Shown here in pieces: positions 10,120 through 18,499 of a stretch of 64,000 nt of DNA. Every line of letters starts with the position of its first letter. The stretch's first letter is position 1. Origin of the DNA: Halopseudomonas nanhaiensis (GTDB lineage: Bacteria > Pseudomonadota > Gammaproteobacteria > Pseudomonadales > Pseudomonadaceae); the NCBI RefSeq assembly GCF_020025155.1, contig NZ_CP073751.1, positions 1,240,001-1,304,000 on the forward strand, in the 5' to 3' direction. A program made the translations under genes and the position numbers. The notes beneath the pieces are model-generated. The model was not told the DNA's origin. It did not search any database and was given only the letters and a program-made list of their open reading frames with translations.

Positions 10120-10349
10120 GGTATCTCGATGGTGTTGAATCGCTTGCCAAGGCAAGAAATGTGTCTCGCCGCCGTCTCGAAATTACCGAAAGAATGAATG
10201 CCGAACAACGTTTTTACAGTTAGGTTACAGCCGCTAAATTCGGTAACGCCCTTTAAGGATATATATGTGCGGGATATTAGCGACAGTATAATGCCTTCTA
10301 ATTGACCGGATATTTTTGTGCGGGTGTACACCGGATAGTATAGTTGCAT
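10116..10349 (-). CDS. Small coupled ORF of unknown function (77 codons)
   Basis: I do not recognise this protein. It starts at 10349 with the ATG sharing one base with the wzx stop (TAATG) and ends at 10116 in an ATGA overlap with the acyltransferase start. An AGGAG lies 10 nt before the ATG. These features argue for real translation. The product begins MQLYYPVYTRTKISGQLEGI and has no membrane segment or known motif I can name. It could be a small novel protein or the rest of a deleted glycosyltransferase gene, since such clusters usually carry a transferase here. Confidence 0.4.
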   Translation of the reverse strand: MQLYYPVYTRTKISGQLEGIILSLISRTYISLKGVTEFSGCNLTVKTLFGIHSFGNFETAARHISCLGKRFNTIEIP

Positions 10350-11695
10350 TAGGTTCGTGCTCCTGTTAAGTGTCGCCTGGTTTCGATTGCCATGCAGGCC
10401 ACTCTTCCGGCTTCACCTATGAGTACCACAATGAGTAAGTTGATAGGCAGGGTAATTTCGGCTCCTGCCGAGTACGCTATGCTAATTGCTGCGAAAGGTA
10501 AAAAAACTCCGTATATCGCTTGGCCTTTTAGTTTACCAACACCGTTAAGTAGCATGCTGAACGCGCGTACAAACGCAGTGAGCACCATCCATAAGCCGCA
10601 CACGTATAAGAGGCTTTTCTCAACTTGAACTTGAGCCTGCTTGGTAGTCCATACTGAAATTATGTCTTGACCGAAGCAGACTAGTCCAATGAAGGCAGGA
10701 ATAGACACTGCTAGGCAGATGTTAACTGAACGTCGAAACGTCTTGGCAATCCACGTGCTGTCGCCGCGCCGAACCGCGTCCCCATAAGCTGGCCACAAGG
10801 GTCCGAGAACGGCCGAAAGCAACATTCCCACTAGTCCAGCTAGCCGTTGGACTAGGGCAAATGGCACTATCGCAGCGGCACCGTAGACTGCAGCTAGCGA
10901 GATAATGGGTCCAGACAGCATCAGCGATGCTCCGACTTGCGCCAAAAACGCTTGTGAGCCCGTCCTGATTAGTTGGCTCCAAGTAGATAACGAGTTTTCT
11001 TTCAATCGCGGGCGGAGATGCTTGAAGCGAACCAGCAAAAGAGCGCCGCCGGCAAGTAAGCAGATCATAGGTAGCCCTGTGTACATTGCGATCATTATTG
11101 CTAGACCCAAATCGAATTGCACTGCGAGAACCACACTAGCTAATGAAAGAAGTCGGCCTGTGATGAAAAGGATGTTTAAGATCTTTCCGTCCTGATACGC
11201 CTCGAAAATTCGTTGAAAGAACGTTGCGTACAATCCAAGTAGAAAGATATATAACATCGTGTCCATGGTTTTCTTGAGTTCTGGCACGAGTTCCTTGTTG
11301 ACTGCCAATTGGGCGAGGAAAGGTTCCGCGGGCAGTAACTGATAAGCCGAAAAGATTGTGATAACAATTGTAGTGAGTAGAAAAAATGCGTTGCTTATTG
11401 ATTTTCTCGTGGCTTGGAGGCGGCCTACATTTGCAGTTAGAGATTGCTGTAGTCCTATGTTTATGCCGAGGTCCGCGAACGCTAGGAATGCGAATATCCC
11501 AGTGATAGCCATCCAGACGCCGAATAGTTCTTCTCCCAGATAAGGCAGGGTCAACGGCACTGTGATTAGAGCGGCGATGACCTGAATTGCCTTGGCGAAC
11601 AACGCAGCCACAGCACTGTGCTTGATCCGTTTTTCGCGTTCCTCAATTCTCGATTGGGTCTGCGGAGAGTCTAACGTATCTTTTGTGATTGTCAT
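10349..11695 (-). CDS. wzx: Repeat-unit flippase, Wzx-like (MOP superfamily)
   Basis: Predicted inner-membrane flippase moving undecaprenyl-PP-linked repeat units to the periplasm. The 448 residues show about 12 hydrophobic helices in the two-bundle MOP pattern. The opening VAALFAKAIQVIAALITVPL..YLGEELFGVW is typical of Wzx. The ATG at 11695 (MTITKDTL) was chosen over an in-frame 11866 start, which would overlap wzc. It lies 49 nt downstream of wzc. Somewhat AT-rich. Confidence 0.85.
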   Translation of the reverse strand: MTITKDTLDSPQTQSRIEEREKRIKHSAVAALFAKAIQVIAALITVPLTLPYLGEELFGVWMAITGIFAFLAFADLGINIGLQQSLTANVGRLQATRKSISNAFFLLTTIVITIFSAYQLLPAEPFLAQLAVNKELVPELKKTMDTMLYIFLLGLYATFFQRIFEAYQDGKILNILFITGRLLSLASVVLAVQFDLGLAIMIAMYTGLPMICLLAGGALLLVRFKHLRPRLKENSLSTWSQLIRTGSQAFLAQVGASLMLSGPIISLAAVYGAAAIVPFALVQRLAGLVGMLLSAVLGPLWPAYGDAVRRGDSTWIAKTFRRSVNICLAVSIPAFIGLVCFGQDIISVWTTKQAQVQVEKSLLYVCGLWMVLTAFVRAFSMLLNGVGKLKGQAIYGVFLPFAAISIAYSAGAEITLPINLLIVVLIGEAGRVACMAIETRRHLTGART

Positions 11696-11744
11696 ATGTG
11701 CGGCTGGTCTTTGGCTCTGCTTTATCGGAAGTCGTAACTTATGG

Positions 11745-13961
11745 TTAACTCTGTTCCGACTGATATACATAATTGTAGTAGCCGGAATTCCCGTATCCGT
11801 AAGCGCCGGCTTTCTTGAGAACTGCGTTAAAGATCGCACCTTTAAGCTGTATATCGTTTTGCTCAAACCGCCGCTTCATGACTTCGATCTCTTTTGCGCC
11901 GTTCACACCAAATCGGGTCACCACCAGACTGGTGCCTGCGCTGCGGCCTACGATTGCGGCATCGGTCACGGCGAGGATCGGCGGGGTGTCTATTATGACC
12001 AGGTCGTACTGGCTGCTGACGTTTTCTATGAAAGCGATGAAGTTCGGGTGCATCAACAGTTCGGACGGGTTCGGCGGAACCTGGCCGCGTGGCACGAAGT
12101 GCAGGTTCTCCACTTCGGTCTGCCGGATGGCCTGATCGCTGGTCAGCTGCGCCGCCAGCAGTTCGGACAGGCCATTGGTTGGCTGCATGCGGAACATCTT
12201 GTTCACATAGCCCTTGCGCATGTCGGCATCGATCAGCAGCACTTTCTGGCCGGCCTGGGCCATGATCACGGCCAGGTTCGATGAGACGAACGACTTGCCC
12301 ACGGACGGGCTGGGGCCGGAGATCATCAGGATGTTGTTCTTCGCTTCCAGCCGCGCGAAGTGCAAACTGGTGCGCAGGCTGCGTAGCGATTCGATGGACA
12401 GGTCCGCGGGGTTGTTGACGGCGAGCAGCAGCGAGCTGGGACCTTTGTCGTTCCGGTCGCGGGCGCGTTTTTCCAGTGCTTCCTGGTCCTTGCTGAAAGG
12501 TATGGCGGCGTAGACGGGCAGGCCGAGCTGTTCGATCACGTCCGGGTCTTCGATGCCGCGATTGAGTGCCTGGCGCAGTAGGACAAGTGCGACGCCGACG
12601 AAGCCGCCCAATAACGTTGCGACCAGCACGATCATCGATTTCTTCGGCGCGACCGGCGCAGCGAGATTCACATCGGCTGTATCCACGACGCGTACGTTGC
12701 CCACGGTGCCCGCACGCAAGACATCCAGCTCCTGCGCGGTGTTGAGCATGGCGGTGTACACCTCGGTGGTCACTGTCACATCGCGAGTGAGGCGCAGCAG
12801 TTCCTGCTGGGTTTGTGGCAGGTTTTCGATCTTGCTCGCCAGTTCGCTGCGCTGGCGCTCCAGCTGGGCGGTCTGTTCGATCAGCGCCTGATAGGTGGGG
12901 TGTTCGCGAGTGAAGCGGCGCTCCAGTTCGGCGCGCTTGAGGTTCTGCTCGCTGATCAGCGTATCCAGCTCGACCAGCTGATCCAGTACGGCCTGGGTCT
13001 CGATGGTGATGTTTACCGACTTGTTGCTGGTCTGGTATTCGTTCAGCGCCTGCTCGTAGCGCTCCAGCTCGGTGCGTACCTGCGGCAGTTGCTGGCGGAG
13101 GAATTCCAGGCTTTGCGCCGCTTCGGCGGAGTTGCGTTCAACGTTCTGGCGTACATACAGGCGGCTGACTTCGTCCAGCACGCGGGTGGCGTAGGCCGGG
13201 TCTTCATGCTTCAGGCTCAGGGCGATGATACCGCTGTCCTTGCCGCGCTCGCTGGCGCCGAGTTCTTCCTGGTATTGCAGGATGGTGTTCAAGCGGCGCT
13301 GGCGGATCAGTTCGAATTGCGTGCCGGGGCGGGCGATGAGCTGAGCGATCTGGACCTGGAAGCCGAACTCGTCGATCTGCTGGCCTACGGTGCCTTCCAC
13401 CAGCAGGTTCCCGTCTTCATCGGCAATCGCGAAGCTGGCGTGGTCGATGGCGGTGAGGGTCAGTGTTTCGCCCAGGTAGCGCGGCGGTACGTCCAGTTGA
13501 AATACGTCGATTACTTCGCCGCCCCAGGCGTAGGCATCCAGGCCGAACAGCGGCTGGGCCACGTCGCCGATTGATTCCGGCTCGAAGCGGCGGGCGGCCC
13601 AGGCGCCGATCGCCGGGAAGTGTTTGGGTGTGGCGATAATGTCCAGCTTGAGGTTCTGCACCGCCTGGCCGATCACGGCGCGGGACTTGAGCAGCTCGAT
13701 CTCGGTTACCGCCTTGGAGGTGGAGCCGAACATGTCGGTCAGTTCACTCAGGCCGCTCAGGCTGCTGCCGGTTTTCTCCTCGATCTGGATCAGCGCATTG
13801 GCCTGGTAGATCGGCGTTGCCAGCAGGGCGTAGGCGATGCCGGCAACGGCGAACAGGAAGGTGAAGCCGAGGATGATCCATTTGCCGTCGATCAGGGCGC
13901 CCAGCAGGGCAAGCAGATCGATTTCATTATCGTCCTGGGTGTGAGTCTGATTCGTTTGCAT
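11745..13961 (-). CDS. wzc: Wzc-like polysaccharide co-polymerase / BY-kinase
   Basis: Inner-membrane tyrosine autokinase controlling chain length and export of capsule or exopolysaccharide. The 738 residues show the N-terminal Wzz domain with its first membrane helix (WIILGFTFLFAVAGIAYALL), a long periplasmic coiled-coil (about 200-400), and a second membrane helix (SMIVLVATLLGGFVGVALVL). The cytoplasmic kinase has Walker A SGPSPSVGKS (about 550), Walker A' LLIDADMRKG and Walker B LVIIDTPP. It ends in a tyrosine cluster (YGYGNSGYYNYVYQ), the usual autophosphorylation tail. The ATG at 13961 has AAGG six bases upstream. Its phosphatase partner Wzb is encoded upstream at 14566. No Wza export gene is visible in the window. 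Confidence 0.93.
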   Translation of the reverse strand: MQTNQTHTQDDNEIDLLALLGALIDGKWIILGFTFLFAVAGIAYALLATPIYQANALIQIEEKTGSSLSGLSELTDMFGSTSKAVTEIELLKSRAVIGQAVQNLKLDIIATPKHFPAIGAWAARRFEPESIGDVAQPLFGLDAYAWGGEVIDVFQLDVPPRYLGETLTLTAIDHASFAIADEDGNLLVEGTVGQQIDEFGFQVQIAQLIARPGTQFELIRQRRLNTILQYQEELGASERGKDSGIIALSLKHEDPAYATRVLDEVSRLYVRQNVERNSAEAAQSLEFLRQQLPQVRTELERYEQALNEYQTSNKSVNITIETQAVLDQLVELDTLISEQNLKRAELERRFTREHPTYQALIEQTAQLERQRSELASKIENLPQTQQELLRLTRDVTVTTEVYTAMLNTAQELDVLRAGTVGNVRVVDTADVNLAAPVAPKKSMIVLVATLLGGFVGVALVLLRQALNRGIEDPDVIEQLGLPVYAAIPFSKDQEALEKRARDRNDKGPSSLLLAVNNPADLSIESLRSLRTSLHFARLEAKNNILMISGPSPSVGKSFVSSNLAVIMAQAGQKVLLIDADMRKGYVNKMFRMQPTNGLSELLAAQLTSDQAIRQTEVENLHFVPRGQVPPNPSELLMHPNFIAFIENVSSQYDLVIIDTPPILAVTDAAIVGRSAGTSLVVTRFGVNGAKEIEVMKRRFEQNDIQLKGAIFNAVLKKAGAYGYGNSGYYNYVYQSEQS

Positions 13962-14310
13962 GTGCAACCTTGCGGATGTAAGCGTTGAGGGCTGAGCGAA
14001 CTCGAACCAAAAAAAGTTTTGAACCTTCCCTGCAGCGGGCGGTCGTATCGGATGGTCGCCTGGTGCCCATTCGTTTGGCCCGGCTGACCCTCTACTGCAC
14101 GCGCCGCTCTGGCGCCTGCCTTTGAGCTGTATCGGCCAGTGCCTGCCACACGTTAGGCGCATGCAAGGACCTGCTCTGCGATCGAAACGAAAGCAGTGCG
14201 CATGTTCTGAGCGGAGTAGGGGCTGAATCGGCTTGCTGCAACCGGGTTCTGCTGGTTGCCAATCGGGGGAGATCTGGCCCGGGGGGCCGGAGGGTTACCT
14301 TCCGTTGGAC

Positions 14311-14341
14311 AATGCTACCGCCACAGGATTTACAGTTTCTT
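14311..14341 (-). promoter_or_regulatory. JUMPstart / ops element of the exopolysaccharide operon
   Basis: On the minus strand, 14322 to 14311 reads GGCGGTAGCATT, agreeing with the ops core GGCGGTAGC-N-T. Upstream sequence CTGTAAATCCTGT matches the JUMPstart consensus part CTGTAAAGCCAGG. Ops in non-template DNA recruits RfaH to paused RNA polymerase. An rfaH gene is present at 24434. The orientation fits transcription into wzc. Confidence 0.75.
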
Positions 14342-14437
14342 CCTGAAGACTTCCATGTAATCGAATTTTTCACGCCATCGGTGTGGCGTCATGCTATGCA
14401 TGACCCATGCCACGGTGATGGCTTAATACTGGCGCGT

Positions 14438-14467
14438 ATTCTAGCCGCAACAGCGCGCGAAAGGTAA
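14438..14467 (-). promoter_or_regulatory. Candidate sigma-70 promoter for the wzc operon
   Basis: Minus strand: -35 TTACCT (14462-14467) and -10 TAGAAT (14438-14443), spaced 18 bp. The predicted start lies about 110 nt upstream of the ops element, a normal distance. An alternative pairing, TTGCGG with TATTAA at 16 bp, overlaps it. Confidence 0.4.
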
Positions 14468-14565
14468 GGGCAAATTCACTTGCGACCAAGCGAAAAACGA
14501 CCAGCGGCGCCGCACGCTTCTGGAGCGTGGGCGCTATTGTGGTGCGGTTCGGTTACAGGCTGGAG

Positions 14566-15006
14566 TCAGCGGACGAGATAGGGCAGCCAGGCGTTGGCGG
14601 CCTTGTCGAGGATCTGGTAGACATGCACGAAAGCCTGGCGCTGCTGACGGTACGGGTCTGGCGTTTCACAACCATTGAGCCAGCGGCCGAAGAGGAACGT
14701 CTTGCCCCGCGCCTCGGGCGTGAGCTCGCAGATCGCCTTGATATGCCGCGTTTCCATGGTGAGGATCAGGTCGGCATCGCGGACCATTTCCCGCGTCAGC
14801 TGGCGGGCCATGTGGTCGTGCAGGCTGATGTCATGTTCAGCCATGACGGCGGCGGCGGTGGGGTCTACGCCCTTGCCGACCAGGGCGCCCAGGCCCGCTG
14901 AGGTGACCTTGATGTCGTAGCCTTGCAGCTTGTGTTTGAGCAGCGCTTCGGCAGTAGGGCTACGACATATATTCCCTACACATACGATCAATATCGATTT
15001 GAACAT
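14566..15006 (-). CDS. wzb: Low-molecular-weight protein tyrosine phosphatase, Wzb-like
   Basis: Cytoplasmic phosphatase that removes phosphate from the tyrosine tail of Wzc. The 146 residues fit the family. The P-loop CVGNICRS is at residues 9-16 (C9 nucleophile, R15), with the catalytic aspartate in DPYRQ near residue 117. It lies upstream of wzc in the same direction but is separated by about 600 bp with a promoter and ops site, so it may be on its own transcript. Wza would normally precede it and is not present. Confidence 0.93.
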   Translation of the reverse strand: MFKSILIVCVGNICRSPTAEALLKHKLQGYDIKVTSAGLGALVGKGVDPTAAAVMAEHDISLHDHMARQLTREMVRDADLILTMETRHIKAICELTPEARGKTFLFGRWLNGCETPDPYRQQRQAFVHVYQILDKAANAWLPYLVR

Positions 15007-15134
15007 TTGGCTTTCTTGGTTTCCGGCGCGGTGGCCACGAAAGTGGAACTGTATGGCGCAGCGGGGTGCGGGTCAAGCTGGAGGCGCGCTGCGCGCGGCG
15101 TGGTTCATGCATTTGGGCCGTTCTGTACCTTCCT

Positions 15135-16409
15135 CTACTCCTCGGCGGGCCAGTACACCTGCGCTGCCGGGATCGGTTCGCCATCCCAGCCGACAATCGT
15201 GACCGGACGTTTCCCTGGGGCCAGGCGTGCCTGCCTGATGACCTCCGCCAGGTTCGGTGGTCGGTAGGGGACCGGCGGTATGGCTTTATGCTCCGGTGCA
15301 TCATGCTGCACGGCCTCCAGTTGCCAGCGTTGCAGGGCCGATATGTGCACCCGTTCGTTGACGGTTTGCTCACCGGGTCTGGGCTGGTTACGGCGGCTGT
15401 GTAGCGGTTTGACCCGGTTGCGGATCAGCGCGTCCAGCCTGCCGGTGGGTGGGGTGAGTACATTGCATAGCGTGCGCAGGTAGGGCCACGCGTGGCTGAG
15501 CATGGCGCGGTACAGCAGCGTGCGGCTTTCGATGCCCTTGCCGGCGATGCAGTCTTCGATTGTCTGCGCAGCCGGGTGAAGCGTCAGGTCGTCGACGGTC
15601 AACCTGGTGTGGGCGCGTAGCCGCTTGATCATCCAGTCCAGCGTGATGTCAGACAGGCGGCTGTCCGCATAAGAGCCGCCGATATTGGAGTGCACACCCG
15701 GGAACCATACCTGCTCGACCACCTGCCCGGGTGGCAGTGGCTGGTCAATCGGTTTCTCCCACAGGGTCGGCGGAAAGGCCGGGCGCTTTTCATCGATGGC
15801 CAGGGCGTGCAGGGCGACGTCGACATGTTGGCCCAGGTGCACGTCATGAAAGTACCAGCGCGAGGCGAAGGACTTGTGCCGCGCCCAGTCCCCGGGGATG
15901 CCCAGCGAACCGACGGTGTCCCATACGCCGATGCATTTGATGGGTGCCGGTTCATGCCGGCGCAGACCGCTGATGGCGGCGATGGCTGCTCGCTTGTGCT
16001 GAGCGGTCTGGTTTGAGCGGCGGATGGTCTGCAGTTCGTCCAGCTGTTCGCCCAGACAGGACGGGTGTATGACCCCGGCGATGTCGATAAGCCCGGCGAG
16101 GCTGCGCGCGGTGTAGGCGCCGCGGGAAAAGCCGAACAGATAGATCTCGTCGCCTGGGTGGTAGTTGTTGCCGAGAAAGCGGTAGGCATCGATGATTTTC
16201 TCGTCCAGCCCCTTGCCGCTGAACCCGCCTGTGATTCTGTCCCCCGGCCCGGTGCCCACGCCGCGATCGTAGTAGACGATCTGGCTGATGCCGTCTGCGC
16301 CGATGCACGGGATCAGGCGCATCAGCTTGACCACGTTGGTGATGGCGTCGCTCTTGTCGTTGCTGTTCCAGGTGCCGTCCAGGCACAGGATGAGGCGTCG
16401 TTTGATCAT
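15135..16409 (-). CDS. DUF2235 alpha/beta hydrolase (Tle1-like phospholipase fold)
   Basis: Putative serine lipase or hydrolase of 424 residues. The N-terminal RLILCLDGTWNSNDKSD and the nucleophile motif GFSRGAYTAR at about 90-100 define the DUF2235 family, which includes the type VI secretion effectors Tle1. Further motifs are the second aspartate region GVWDTVGSLG and VWFPGVHSNIGG with the likely catalytic His. The ATG at 16409 has AGGGAAGG upstream; a longer in-frame extension to 16541 is unlikely. No VgrG, PAAR or immunity gene is adjacent, so an effector role is unsupported; most family members outside such loci have no known function. Confidence 0.8.
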   Translation of the reverse strand: MIKRRLILCLDGTWNSNDKSDAITNVVKLMRLIPCIGADGISQIVYYDRGVGTGPGDRITGGFSGKGLDEKIIDAYRFLGNNYHPGDEIYLFGFSRGAYTARSLAGLIDIAGVIHPSCLGEQLDELQTIRRSNQTAQHKRAAIAAISGLRRHEPAPIKCIGVWDTVGSLGIPGDWARHKSFASRWYFHDVHLGQHVDVALHALAIDEKRPAFPPTLWEKPIDQPLPPGQVVEQVWFPGVHSNIGGSYADSRLSDITLDWMIKRLRAHTRLTVDDLTLHPAAQTIEDCIAGKGIESRTLLYRAMLSHAWPYLRTLCNVLTPPTGRLDALIRNRVKPLHSRRNQPRPGEQTVNERVHISALQRWQLEAVQHDAPEHKAIPPVPYRPPNLAEVIRQARLAPGKRPVTIVGWDGEPIPAAQVYWPAEE

Positions 16410-16539
16410 GAGCCTTCCCTGGTGATGTGACGTTGAGGGGAGGGTGCCTGTGGGTGGCGGGCGATTCAAATCGGGGCGGTGGGTTTGTGAAGGGGGTCTT
16501 GTTTGGCTTAGCAGGAACCTTGGGCGTCCTGCGGACGCC

Positions 16540-16564
16540 ATCGCGGCGGGGACGCCGCTCCCAC
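16540..16564. repeat. REP-like palindromic repeat (type B, copy 1)
   Basis: An imperfect palindrome reading ATCGCGGCGGGGACGCCGCT followed by CCCAC. A near-identical copy is at 46895-46919. This resembles Pseudomonas REP elements of the form GTGGGAGCGGC...CGCGAT. It lies between the DUF2235 gene and the dmeF-like gene. Confidence 0.7.
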
Positions 16565-16642
16565 TGGGGGGTGGATGGTGCTGTGCAGAAGGCGCTGTTG
16601 AGCGACTAGGCTGTCGGTATCCAACACTGCGATGGCACCAGG

Positions 16643-17581
16643 ATGACTACTGCGATGAACAGCACCGCCCGACCGGCCCATGACCATGTCTTTCTCGGCT
16701 CGCAACACGAAGGCAACGCCCGGCGCACGCTGTGGGTGGTGGCGCTGACGCTGGTGATGATGGTCGGCGAGATCACGGCCGGGTATCTCACCGGCTCCAT
16801 GGCATTGCTTGCCGACGGGTTTCACATGGCCACGCACGCCGGCGCGCTGGGCATCGCCGCGGCGGCTTACGCCTACGCCCGGCGCCATGCGCACAGCGGG
16901 CGTTACAGCTTCGGCACCGGCAAGGTGGGGGATCTCGGCGGCTTTGCGTCGGCGCTGATCCTGGGGCTGGTCGCGTTGGGGATCGCGTTCGAGTCGGTGA
17001 TGCGGCTGCTGCAGCCGGTTCCGGTCCAGTTCGGCGCGGCCATTCTGGTGGCAATACTGGGGCTGGTGGTGAACGTGGTCAGCGCGGTGTTGCTCGGGCC
17101 TAAGCACAGCCATGGGCATGAGGGCGAAGGCGCGCACGGACACGCTCACCAGCACGGCGGCGACAACAACCTGCGATCGGCCTATTTTCATGTGCTGGCC
17201 GATGCGTTGACCTCCGTCCTGGCGATCGTCGGGCTGATGGCGGGCCGCTATCTGGGCTGGGTATGGGTGGACCCGCTGATGGGTATCGTCGGCGCACTGG
17301 TCATCGCGCGCTGGGCGTGGAGCCTGATCGGTGTGACGTCGGGCGTGCTACTGGACCGCACCGATCCGCATGTGGCCGACGAGATCCGGCAGCTGGTTGA
17401 AGGGCCAGGCGATGCGGCGGTGGTTGATCTGCACGTATGGCAGGTCGGCCCGGAGGCGCTGGCGGCGATTGTAAGTGTGGTGGGGCGCGGGGAGTCGGGT
17501 GCCGAGGAGGTGCGTCAGAGACTTGACCATGTGCATGAGGTCAAGCATCTGACGGTGGAGTTTCGAAGCGGGGATGTCTGA
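16643..17581 (+). CDS. dmeF: Cation diffusion facilitator, DmeF-like Co/Ni/Zn exporter
   Basis: Proton-driven efflux of divalent metal across the inner membrane. The 312 residues contain six predicted membrane helices. The transport-site motifs are LLADGFHMATHAGAL in helix II and HVLADALTSVLA in helix V. A His-rich cytoplasmic loop (HSHGHEGEGAHGHAHQHGG) lies at about 154-172. The N terminus HDHVFLGSQHEGNARRT matches the DmeF subgroup. An alternative ATG exists at 16655. It stands alone, with no metal-responsive regulator visible next to it. Confidence 0.88.
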   Translation: MTTAMNSTARPAHDHVFLGSQHEGNARRTLWVVALTLVMMVGEITAGYLTGSMALLADGFHMATHAGALGIAAAAYAYARRHAHSGRYSFGTGKVGDLGGFASALILGLVALGIAFESVMRLLQPVPVQFGAAILVAILGLVVNVVSAVLLGPKHSHGHEGEGAHGHAHQHGGDNNLRSAYFHVLADALTSVLAIVGLMAGRYLGWVWVDPLMGIVGALVIARWAWSLIGVTSGVLLDRTDPHVADEIRQLVEGPGDAAVVDLHVWQVGPEALAAIVSVVGRGESGAEEVRQRLDHVHEVKHLTVEFRSGDV

Positions 17582-17598
17582 GCGCTGCGTTCGACGCC

Positions 17599-18465
17599 TT
17601 AGCGACCCATCACGACCGCTGTCATCGCTCGGTTCAACTCTGGATAGATGCCCGCCGTGGCCGCGACGACTTCCTTGTACTGAGGGTGGGCTGAATGGCG
17701 GTAGTGCAGGTAGCGCCCCAGGTCTTCGACGGTTTCGAAGGACTGGTCGGAGTTTGCCTTGACGAATTCCCAGCCGCCGACGGCTTCGACCGATATCGCC
17801 GTGCCGACCGCTTTACCGATCGCGCCCCCGGCTAGCGCCAAGATGAGATTGTCGGAACTTGCGCTGAGTGCCGCGACGCTTCCCAGGGCCTGACCAACGT
17901 TAGCACCGACGGTGACGGCTATGCCTTTCTCCACCCAGGGGGTGATGGTGTCGTCTTCGGTAAAGGGGCTCATGTATTTGCCGGTAGTGCCCAGAATCGG
18001 CGACGGCAGTTTGAGAATGTCCTGTGATACGACTAAACCCTTTTGAAGGGTAAGACTGTAGGCGCCGGTGTCCTCCAGCATCACACGGACGTAATAATTG
18101 CCGTCTGGGCTGGCTGGCAGCAACGTGCGGATCTCTGCATGCGGACCGTTGGCGTTGAAGTTCTGCGGCATCATGGTGTTGGGATACTCGGTCACGTTCG
18201 AAGCGCCAGGTTTGCCGCCAAGCTCGAGTCCGCCATCGGGCCCTTGCGATCTCAGCGTAATGGTCACCGGCTGGCCGGCGGTGCCACTGAACCGGTAATA
18301 GAGATTTGAGGCGGGATAGGTGTTGGCGGCGCCCTGTACGGTTTCACCGTACTGGATTGGCTTGGCGCTGGTCGCGATAGCGGCGGCCTGTTCCGGGCTT
18401 GTAACGAGGCCGGCGCAGCCGGTGAGGCTCGCGGTAAGCGCGACTACTGCAATAAGTCGTTTCAT
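17599..18465 (-). CDS. Putative lipoprotein with PPC-like domain (paralog 1)
   Basis: Function unknown. The 288 residues start with a lipoprotein signal (MKRLIAVVALTASLTGC, lipid-attached C17). Residues about 45-145 form a beta-rich domain with YYRFSGTAGQPVTITLRSQG and GAYSLTLQKGLVVSQDILKL. Both are closely echoed in the neighbouring protein at 18500-19024. The remainder contains a small glycine/alanine-rich hydrophobic stretch (about 185-235), perhaps membrane-inserting. It is the last gene of the six-gene envelope operon. Confidence 0.75.
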   Translation of the reverse strand: MKRLIAVVALTASLTGCAGLVTSPEQAAAIATSAKPIQYGETVQGAANTYPASNLYYRFSGTAGQPVTITLRSQGPDGGLELGGKPGASNVTEYPNTMMPQNFNANGPHAEIRTLLPASPDGNYYVRVMLEDTGAYSLTLQKGLVVSQDILKLPSPILGTTGKYMSPFTEDDTITPWVEKGIAVTVGANVGQALGSVAALSASSDNLILALAGGAIGKAVGTAISVEAVGGWEFVKANSDQSFETVEDLGRYLHYRHSAHPQYKEVVAATAGIYPELNRAMTAVVMGR

Positions 18466-18499
18466 ACGGGTGCGTTCCCTGCTTTACGGTTGTGCTGAT

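Larger units (their letters stand above)
13962..14565 (-). promoter_or_regulatory. Control and leader region of the exopolysaccharide operon
   Basis: About 600 bp without a credible gene between wzb and wzc. On the minus strand it holds a candidate sigma-70 promoter around 14438-14467, then the JUMPstart/ops element (14311-14341), then a leader of about 350 nt reaching the wzc start. A run of seven T (minus strand, near 14010) lies about 50 nt before wzc. The layout fits an operon controlled by RfaH-type antitermination. Confidence 0.6.

Noticed and set aside
11696-11866. N-terminal extension of the first wzx
   Set aside because: It would overlap the end of wzc by 122 nt and adds a non-hydrophobic, low-quality 57 residues before a normal Wzx start.
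17696-17706. GGCGGTAGTGC on the plus strand, resembling ops
   Set aside because: It lies antisense inside a lipoprotein gene, departs from the core after TAG, and faces no operon.
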